From contig JBCDFL010000128.1 in NCBI GenBank assembly GCA_039178165.1, forward strand, positions 1-9,868: a stretch of 9,868 nt of DNA. The letters run 5' to 3'. The stretch is from JBCBCP01 sp039178165. Its GTDB lineage: Bacteria; Pseudomonadota; Alphaproteobacteria; Rhodobacterales; Rhodobacteraceae. Of this stretch, positions 1 through 5,583 are shown one piece after another. Position numbers and translations under genes: made by a program. Numbering within the stretch: position 1 is the stretch's first letter; every line of letters begins with the position of its first letter. The notes under the pieces are model-generated. The model had not been told where the DNA came from. It made no database searches and saw only the letters and a list, made by a program, of their open reading frames with translations.

Positions 1-130
1 CATCACCGAAATCCGCTCCCCCGGCGGCTACCTGCGGCATCTGACACGCGAGGCGATCGAAGGACGGTTCTCCGTCACGCGACTGGTCATGGCTCAGATC
101 CATCGTGAACCGGCGGCGCGGGCGAGTTGA
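1..130 (+). CDS. repC: Replication initiator RepC, C-terminal fragment (partial at 5' end)
   Basis: Only the last 42 codons are present, read from base 2 to the TGA at 128-130; the start lies left of the window. The visible protein begins ITEIRSPGGYLRHLT and ends in a short basic tail. From memory, the IRSPGGYLR-x-LT string followed by a small helix is the characteristic end of RepC, the initiator of alphaproteobacterial repABC plasmids and chromids. RepC binds an origin inside its own gene and is normally the last gene of a repA-repB-repC operon. A parS-like palindrome overlapping the stop codon supports this. The alternative is another short protein that shares the motif by chance, which I consider unlikely. 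The compatibility group cannot be judged from this fragment. Confidence 0.82.
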   Translation, partial: ITEIRSPGGYLRHLTREAIEGRFSVTRLVMAQIHREPAARAS

Positions 131-141
131 CAGCTGTCAAC
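126..141. other. parS: parS-like centromere palindrome of a repABC replicon
   Basis: GTTGACAGCTGTCAAC is a perfect 16-bp palindrome. It fits every fixed position of the repABC parS consensus as I recall it, GTTNNCNGCNGNNAAC. This is where the ParB-like RepB binds to segregate the replicon. In several repABC plasmids parS sits just downstream of repC, as here. The site includes the repC stop codon, TGA at 128-130, so it is fixed in place by the coding sequence. Consensus match and position are seen; RepB binding is inferred. Confidence 0.78.
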
Positions 142-163
142 TATCCGCCTGCGACTGGAATTC

Positions 164-192
164 TTGACGGAATCCGGGTCAGACCGCACAAT
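164..192 (+). promoter_or_regulatory. Candidate sigma70-type promoter for the T6SS operon
   Basis: TTGACG at 164-169 (5 of 6 to the -35 consensus) and CACAAT at 187-192 (4 of 6 to the -10 consensus) are separated by 17 bp. The segment around 160-205 is visibly more AT-rich than its surroundings. Transcription would begin near 199, leaving a leader of about 90 nt before tssL. This is the only gap between repC and the four-gene operon, so a promoter is expected here, but the boxes are judged by eye only. Confidence 0.4.
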
Positions 193-209
193 GCAATTAA
201 CCACGCAAA

Positions 210-228
210 CTGGCGGAGCAACCGCCGG
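210..228 (+). other. Small hairpin in the repC-tssL gap
   Basis: GGCGG at 212-216 can pair with CCGCC at 222-226 around a 5-nt loop, with a possible T-G wobble and a C-G pair extending the stem to 210-228. No T-run follows, so it is a poor intrinsic terminator for repC. If transcription starts near 199 it would lie in the 5' leader of tssL. A chance stem is quite possible at this GC content. Confidence 0.25.
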
Positions 229-246
229 GCGAGGCGAAGGGCAGAG

Positions 247-291
247 ATGGCGTATCCGCACTCACATGTGCAGCGGAGGTCGATGCAGTGA
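247..291 (+). CDS. Possible 14-codon leader peptide upstream of tssL
   Basis: An ATG at 247 opens a short frame, MAYPHSHVQRRSMQ, ending at TGA 289-291. The stop overlaps the GTG start of tssL (288-290) in a GTGA arrangement, the same 4-nt style as the ATGA junctions downstream. GAAGGG at 236-241 gives a reasonable ribosome binding site 5 nt before the ATG. It could serve only to deliver ribosomes to the GTG start of tssL by translational coupling. Nothing in the peptide suggests attenuation, since there is no run of one amino acid. The tssL gene also has its own Shine-Dalgarno sequence, so this frame may be accidental. Confidence 0.25.
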   Translation: MAYPHSHVQRRSMQ

Positions 292-1661
292 GCGTGACCG
301 ATCCAGGCGATGGCAAGACCATTGTCGGCGCGCCTATGCCGACGCCCAACGTTGCCGCGCGGACGGATCGGACCATCGTGGCGCCGCGGCTCGACCAATC
401 CTCTCCACCCCAGCCGGGCGTCGATGTGGCCGCGGCCCTTGCGGCGGTGCAGAGCGACCGGATGGCGGCGAGCAATCCGGTTTTGGCCGCCTCCGCGGAC
501 CTGCTGCTCCTCCTCGGCTTTCTGAGGACGGGACAGATCACATTGGCGGCGGGGGATTTGCGGGACGCGCTGGAGCAGAGCCTGGCGACGATCCGGATCG
601 AATTGTCGAAGAAATCTGACCTGGGCGACCGGTTTGTTCACGATGCGCTCTACCTGCTGGCCGCGACGGCGGACGACATCGCGCAAACGCTGCCGGGCCA
701 CGCGGTGCAATGGTGGCGGGAGCGAGGCCTCGCGGCGGTCCAGTTCGACGATGTGCGGTCAGATGCAGGGTTTTTCAAATGCCTCGAGCGCCTCGCCCAG
801 AACGGCGATCCCGATGGGTTGTTGCGCGAATTGGGCCTCGTTTGCCTGCTGCTGGGGTTCGAGGGGCAGTATCGGTCGGCGAGCGATGGCGCGATCGCGC
901 TGAGCCGTTGGCGCGCGCACCTTCATGGTTCCGTTCGCGCGGTGCGGCCCGGCCCGCCCGAGGCGCTGAGCCGCGATTGGATGCCGGTGATCCCGCGCGG
1001 GCGGGGCCGGCGCCGCGGTGCGCCACTGTGGGTCTTTGTCGGCGTGGGCGGGTCGATGATCGTCGCGCTTTACGCCGCTTTGGGCTGGACCCTGACGCAG
1101 GAATCCATCGCGGCGCAGCGCACGCTGATCGGCCTGCACCGCCCCGCACCAAAGGTGCAGATCGTGCGCAGCGCGCCCCCTGCCCTGCCCGTCCCGCCGG
1201 CACCCATCCCGGTGGCCGCGCCCCCTGCCCCGTCGCAGGCGGAGACGCTGCGCGCCGCCCTCGCGGACACGCCCGTCACCATCGCGGAGGAAGGCGATTT
1301 TCTGGTCCTGCGCATGCAAGACGGTCTGAGCTTTGGCGCAGGCGCGGCGCGTTTGCTGTCCCCGCCCCCTGCCCTGGCAGAGGTCGCCCGCGTGCTGGAG
1401 GCGCAGCCGGGCCAGATCGTGGTCGAAGGGCATTCGGACAACATCCCGCTGTCGGGGCGCGGGCGGTACAAAACCAACGCCGCCCTGTCGGAGGCGCGCG
1501 CGGCGGAGGTGGCTGCCGCCCTCGCCCCACTATTGCGCGATCCGTCCCGGCTGCGGGTTGCGGGGGCGGGCGCGACCAAACCGCTTGACCCCGCCGACAC
1601 GGCGGAGGCGCGGGCCCGGAACCGCCGCGTCGATATCCTTCTGCGGCGGGAGGATCGCTGA
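288..1661 (+). CDS. tssL: T6SS inner-membrane protein TssL (DotU) with C-terminal OmpA domain
   Basis: This 457-aa protein is the TssL subunit of the T6SS membrane complex, partner of TssM. Residues 1-45 are a Pro-rich tail holding two Thr-Ile-Val motifs, GDGKTIV (Thr11) and TDRTIVAPR (Thr29). Residues about 55-232 are the cytoplasmic DotU domain, with the signature ELGLVCLLLGFEGQYR at 181-196. One transmembrane helix spans about 247-269, then a Pro/Ala-rich periplasmic linker (about 285-318). Residues 330-457 form an OmpA-type peptidoglycan-binding domain with GHSDNIPLSG (Asp384) and NRRVDI (Arg446/447). The start is GTG at 288, with GGAGG at 275-279 eight bases upstream; no better in-frame start is seen. 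The stop TGA overlaps the tssM ATG by one base. In Agrobacterium, TssL is phosphorylated near its N-terminus by PpkA and then bound by Fha; the motifs here invite the same reading, which is inference. Confidence 0.93.
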   Translation: MSVTDPGDGKTIVGAPMPTPNVAARTDRTIVAPRLDQSSPPQPGVDVAAALAAVQSDRMAASNPVLAASADLLLLLGFLRTGQITLAAGDLRDALEQSLATIRIELSKKSDLGDRFVHDALYLLAATADDIAQTLPGHAVQWWRERGLAAVQFDDVRSDAGFFKCLERLAQNGDPDGLLRELGLVCLLLGFEGQYRSASDGAIALSRWRAHLHGSVRAVRPGPPEALSRDWMPVIPRGRGRRRGAPLWVFVGVGGSMIVALYAALGWTLTQESIAAQRTLIGLHRPAPKVQIVRSAPPALPVPPAPIPVAAPPAPSQAETLRAALADTPVTIAEEGDFLVLRMQDGLSFGAGAARLLSPPPALAEVARVLEAQPGQIVVEGHSDNIPLSGRGRYKTNAALSEARAAEVAAALAPLLRDPSRLRVAGAGATKPLDPADTAEARARNRRVDILLRREDR

Positions 1662-4600
1662 TGCGCCGGGTCTGGGAGGTCACGCTGTCCTTTGTCCAAG
1701 CGCTTGGCCTGATCGGGATCGCGATCCTGATCTGGATCGGTCTACCCATCCTCGGCATCGACGATGTGGGCCAGCGTGCCGGCGCGATTGCCCTGGCCTA
1801 CGGGATCATCGGCCTGGGCGCGTGGATCACTTGGCGGGCGCGCCGGTCGGCGGCCGCGCAGATCGAGGAGACGCTGCTGGAGGCCGAGGGGGATGAGGCC
1901 GACATTCTAGCGGAGCGGATGAAGGACGCCGTCACGCACCTGAAGCGCGAAAGCGGGGCGGCGGCGCTTTACGATCTGCCGTGGTACGTGCTGATCGGGC
2001 CGCCGGGCGCGGGCAAGACCACGGCGCTGGTGCATTCGGGCCTGGACTTTCCGGGCGCGGCGCCGAGTGCGGCGACAGGTTTTGGCGGGACGCGCAATTG
2101 CGATGTGTGGTTTGCACGGGAGGCGGTGCTGATCGACACGGCGGGCCGCTACACCACGCAGGACAGTGACGCCGCCCGCGACGGGGCGGCTTGGACCGCG
2201 TTCCTGGAAGAGCTCAAGCGGGCGCGGCCGGATCAGCCGATCAACGGTGTGCTGCTGACGCTGTCCTGCGCGGACCTGATGGGGCAGGGGGCCACGGCGC
2301 TGGCGCGCCACGCGGAGATCCTGCGGGCGCGGCTGGATGAGTTGACAGCCGCGCTGAAGATCGATCTGCCTGTTTACGCCGTCTTCACCAAGGCCGACCG
2401 GATCGCCGGCTTCCGCGCGTTTTTCGAGGCGGCGGATGCGGGCCAGCGCCGGGGCGTGTGGGGCCATACCTTCCAGACCCGCAGCCGGGCGGCGCCGCGG
2501 GCGGGGGCGGTCGATGCGGCGATGGGCGATCTGATCACCCGGCTGGCGGATGAGGTGCCGGACCGGATGGTCGCGCAGGCCGACAGTGCCACGCGCATTT
2601 CCCTGATGGGCTTTCCGCGGCAGATGGCGTTGCTGCGCCCGCGTGTGGCGCAGGTGCTGAGCGGTGTCTTCGGCGGGGCGGAGGGGCGCGCGGTACTGCG
2701 CGGCTTCTACTTCACCTCCGGCACGCAGGAGGGCACGCCCTTCGACCAGGTGTTGGGCGCGCTGACGACGACGCGGGCGGGCCTGCAATCGGCGTTCCTG
2801 TCGGGGCGAGGCAAAAGTTACTTCCTGCACGATCTGCTGGCGCGGGTGATCTTTGCCGAGCGGGACTGGGCCGGCACCGATCGGGCGCGTATGCTGCGGC
2901 GCAGCATTGCGCGGACCGTCGTGATTTCGGGTGTCGCGCTGTCCTGCCTGGCGGCGGCGGGGGCTTTCGGCTGGACCTTCTGGCAGAACGCGTCGCTGGT
3001 GCGGGGCGCGCAGCTTCAGGCGGATCGCTACGCGGCTGTGGCGGCGCCCTTGCTGGCGCCGGGCGTGGTGGAAAGTGCGGCGACGCGGCCCCTGTTGCCG
3101 GCGCTTGCGGCGGCGCGGGCGGTGCCGGGCGGCTATGGCGCGCCGGTCCAAGCCTCCGCCCTGCCGACCTTTGGCCTGTCGCGTGTGGAGGGGATCCGGG
3201 CGGGCGCGACGCTGGCCTATTCGGATGCGCTGGAGCGGCTGCTGCGCCCGCGGATGATGATCCTGGCGGAGCGGCGTCTGGCGGAAGCGCTCGCCGCGGG
3301 GGACGATCCTACGGCCTACCGTGCGCTGCGGGTGGTGCTTCAGGTGGCCAAGGCGGGGCCGGCGGACGATCTGGCGGTACAGGCTTTCTTTGCCGAGGCG
3401 TGGGCGGCGGAATATGCCGGCGAAGCGGACGTCTACCGCGCTATAAACGCCCATCTGGGGGCAATGTTGGCGCTGGACGATCGCGTCAATCCGGCGGTGG
3501 CGCCCGATGCGGAGCTGGTGGCTGTGGCCAGGTCGGCGCTGGCGGATATGCCGCTGGGGCCGCGGGTCATGGTCGTGCTGGAAGGGCAGGGGGCGGTGCT
3601 GCCGCCCCTGGTGCTGGGCCAAGCGGTGCCCGGCCTGCGTGCGCGGGACGGGCAGGCAGCGGAGGCGCTGCAAGTACCGGGGCTTTACACGTCCGCGGGG
3701 TCCGATGCGATGCGCTGGGACGGTCTGACGGAGATTGCGGCGCGTGAGGCGTGGGTGCTGGGCCAAACCCCGGAGGCGGCGGCTTTGCGCGATCTGCCGG
3801 GCGCGGTGGAGGCGGCCTATGCCGATGCGTTGCGCCGGGCCTGGGCGGGTGCCTTGGGCCAGGTGTCGGAGGAGACGCCGGCGCAGGTGCTGCCGGCCCT
3901 GGCAGAGCTTGTCCGGGCGGAGGGGCAGGGGGCCTTGCCGCTTTGGGACGAGTTCGATGCCGGCGCCTTGGCGCAGCGGCTGGCGGCGGTGAAGGCGGAT
4001 CCGGCGGCGTGGACGGCGGGCTTGGCCGCGGGTTTGCCGGACCTGCCGGCGCGAATGGTGCGGGCGGCGGGCGGTGCGGCGGCGGAGGCGGCCTGGGCCC
4101 GCGATGTGCTGCCCCTGTGCCGGGCGCGGATCGCGCCCTTTGCCCCCTTCGCGGCGGCGGGCGCGCCCGTGCCGCTGGGGGATTTCCGCGGTTTCTACGG
4201 CGCGGGCGGCATTTTGGATGGTTTCACCACGCGCTTCGACGGTGTGCCCCTGCGCGCGGAGGCGGCAGGGTTCTTTGACCAAGTGGCGCAGATGCGGGAC
4301 GGCGTGCTGGCGCGGGATGTGGCGGTGCAGCTGGTGCTGGACGGTGCCTCGTCCGGCGTTCGGGTGGTGGAGGTCGATGCGGGGCAGGGGCCCGAGGTTC
4401 TGGGGCCGGGGGGCTTGCGCCTCGACTGGCCTTTGGACGTGGCGGGGCTGGCGCTGCGGGTGAACCCGGACGGCGCGGACGGGGTGCGGGCGGAGGTGCG
4501 CGGCGGGCCCTGGGCGCTGCCCGCGCTGGTGCAGGCGGGCACGGCGCAGGTGGCGAAGGGGCCCGATTTGCGCTTTGCCCTGACCCTTGGCCCCCACCGA

Positions 4601-4696
4601 CTGGCGCTGCGGCTGAGCGCGGTGGATTCTTCCGCTCCCGCCCCGTTCCAGAGCGCGTTTTGGGGCAGGCCGGCCTGTCCGGAGGTGATCCGATGA
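1661..4696 (+). CDS. tssM: T6SS membrane-complex protein TssM (IcmF family)
   Basis: This 1011-aa protein is the large inner-membrane subunit that spans the periplasm and joins TssL. Two N-terminal helices (about 13-32 and 41-59) precede a cytoplasmic NTPase-like domain: Walker A GPPGAGKTT at 113-121, TRNCDVWF at 144-151, DTAG at 159-162 and TKAD at 243-246. A third helix at about 419-440 leads to the periplasmic part. Near residues 817-850 is an IcmF C-terminal hallmark, PFAPFAAAG then PLGDFRGFYGAGGILDGF. The protein ends in the expected Cys-Pro motif (ACPEVIR), so it looks complete. It is somewhat shorter than the usual 1100-1200 aa. The ATG at 1661 overlaps the tssL stop (TGATG), with GGGAGG at 1648-1653 as ribosome binding site. 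The Walker A motif is intact, so nucleotide binding is plausible, although ATPase activity is dispensable in some T6SSs. Confidence 0.95.
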   Translation: MRRVWEVTLSFVQALGLIGIAILIWIGLPILGIDDVGQRAGAIALAYGIIGLGAWITWRARRSAAAQIEETLLEAEGDEADILAERMKDAVTHLKRESGAAALYDLPWYVLIGPPGAGKTTALVHSGLDFPGAAPSAATGFGGTRNCDVWFAREAVLIDTAGRYTTQDSDAARDGAAWTAFLEELKRARPDQPINGVLLTLSCADLMGQGATALARHAEILRARLDELTAALKIDLPVYAVFTKADRIAGFRAFFEAADAGQRRGVWGHTFQTRSRAAPRAGAVDAAMGDLITRLADEVPDRMVAQADSATRISLMGFPRQMALLRPRVAQVLSGVFGGAEGRAVLRGFYFTSGTQEGTPFDQVLGALTTTRAGLQSAFLSGRGKSYFLHDLLARVIFAERDWAGTDRARMLRRSIARTVVISGVALSCLAAAGAFGWTFWQNASLVRGAQLQADRYAAVAAPLLAPGVVESAATRPLLPALAAARAVPGGYGAPVQASALPTFGLSRVEGIRAGATLAYSDALERLLRPRMMILAERRLAEALAAGDDPTAYRALRVVLQVAKAGPADDLAVQAFFAEAWAAEYAGEADVYRAINAHLGAMLALDDRVNPAVAPDAELVAVARSALADMPLGPRVMVVLEGQGAVLPPLVLGQAVPGLRARDGQAAEALQVPGLYTSAGSDAMRWDGLTEIAAREAWVLGQTPEAAALRDLPGAVEAAYADALRRAWAGALGQVSEETPAQVLPALAELVRAEGQGALPLWDEFDAGALAQRLAAVKADPAAWTAGLAAGLPDLPARMVRAAGGAAAEAAWARDVLPLCRARIAPFAPFAAAGAPVPLGDFRGFYGAGGILDGFTTRFDGVPLRAEAAGFFDQVAQMRDGVLARDVAVQLVLDGASSGVRVVEVDAGQGPEVLGPGGLRLDWPLDVAGLALRVNPDGADGVRAEVRGGPWALPALVQAGTAQVAKGPDLRFALTLGPHRLALRLSAVDSSAPAPFQSAFWGRPACPEVIR

Positions 4697-5583
4697 AAGA
4701 TGGTGTTTGCGGTATGCGCGGCGCGCCGGAGCCGCTAGTCTCCTCCCAAGACGATGGGGGGCCAGAAATGCTCTACAGCCGGGTGATCCCGCCCGACGCC
4801 ATGATGGGGTTCGAGACGTGCGCGCGGACCGACGTGGGCTGCGTGCGCAAACTGAACGAAGACAGCCTGCTGGCGATGCCGCGCGCGGGCATTTGGCTCG
4901 TGGCCGATGGGATGGGCGGGCACACGGCGGGCGATTTCGCCAGCCAGACCATTGCGGGGGTGATGAAGACCTCTGGCATTCCGTCTGGGGCCGTGGATCT
5001 GCGCGCCCGGGTCACCGCGCGGCTGGACGTCGCGAACGCGGCGATCCAGGCCCAGGCCGCCGAGCTGGGCAGCGGGACGATTGGCGCGACGCTCGCGCTG
5101 CTGATGATCAGCCAGGACCACTTTGCGTGCCTGTGGTCCGGCGACAGCCGCGTCTACCGGATGCGGGGTGCCCGGCTGACCCGGGTGACGCGCGATCACA
5201 CCGAGGTGCAGGCCCTGCTGGACACTGGCGCGATCACGCCGGAACAGGCGGAGACCTGGCCGCGCAAGAACGTCATCACCCGCGCCATCGGCGTAACCCC
5301 GCAGCCGGAGACGGACATGGTCGACGGGGCGCTGGCGGACGGGGACCTGTTCCTGATATGCTCTGACGGATTGACCGAATATTACGACGACGCCGAATTG
5401 GCGCGCGTGCTGCACGACAGCGCGGCGGCGGGCCTCGAGGCGACGTGCAACCAGCTTGTGGATACGGCCCTCGCGCGCGGAGGCAAAGACAACGTGAGCG
5501 TTGTCCTCGTCCGCTGCCAGGCCCTGGGACATCCGGCTATGCCCATCGACGGCGCATGGCCTGAACTGGAAGGATCGCAATGA
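4693..5583 (+). CDS. pppA: T6SS PP2C-type Ser/Thr phosphatase PppA
   Basis: This 296-aa protein removes phosphate from T6SS targets of PpkA and so opposes activation by threonine phosphorylation. It shows the PP2C metal-binding motifs in order: TDVGCVRKLNEDS (46-58), VADGMGGH (70-77), SGDSRVYR (149-156), RDHT (167-170), CSDGLTEYY (223-231) and GGKDNVSVVL (263-272). The acidic metal ligands are present, so it should be active. It is soluble and cytoplasmic, with no signal peptide or membrane helix. A tail of about 40 residues precedes the catalytic fold. The chosen start is ATG 4693, overlapping the tssM stop as ATGA. It is preceded by GGAGGTGATC (4681-4690), fully complementary to the 16S rRNA 3' end; that makes upstream TTG 4660 unlikely. 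Unlike Agrobacterium, where PppA is fused to TagF, this protein has no TagF domain. Confidence 0.92.
   Translation: MKDGVCGMRGAPEPLVSSQDDGGPEMLYSRVIPPDAMMGFETCARTDVGCVRKLNEDSLLAMPRAGIWLVADGMGGHTAGDFASQTIAGVMKTSGIPSGAVDLRARVTARLDVANAAIQAQAAELGSGTIGATLALLMISQDHFACLWSGDSRVYRMRGARLTRVTRDHTEVQALLDTGAITPEQAETWPRKNVITRAIGVTPQPETDMVDGALADGDLFLICSDGLTEYYDDAELARVLHDSAAAGLEATCNQLVDTALARGGKDNVSVVLVRCQALGHPAMPIDGAWPELEGSQ

Noticed and set aside
210..228. Rho-independent terminator of repC
   Set aside because: The stem is short and no T-run follows; it was listed only as a weak hairpin.
2341..2349. Second possible parS, GTTGACAGC inside tssM
   Set aside because: Nine bases match the left half of the parS-like site, but the right half (CGCGCTG) does not complete the palindrome. 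It is a coding-sequence coincidence.
1907..4597. An 896-codon open frame antisense to tssM
   Set aside because: Its product is Arg/His/Pro/Gln-rich with no domain. It lies opposite a TssM frame with clear Walker and IcmF motifs. Long antisense frames are common in DNA of this GC content.
4660..4692. Upstream TTG start for pppA
   Set aside because: ATG 4693 has a near-perfect Shine-Dalgarno sequence 7 nt upstream and the ATGA overlap used elsewhere in the operon.
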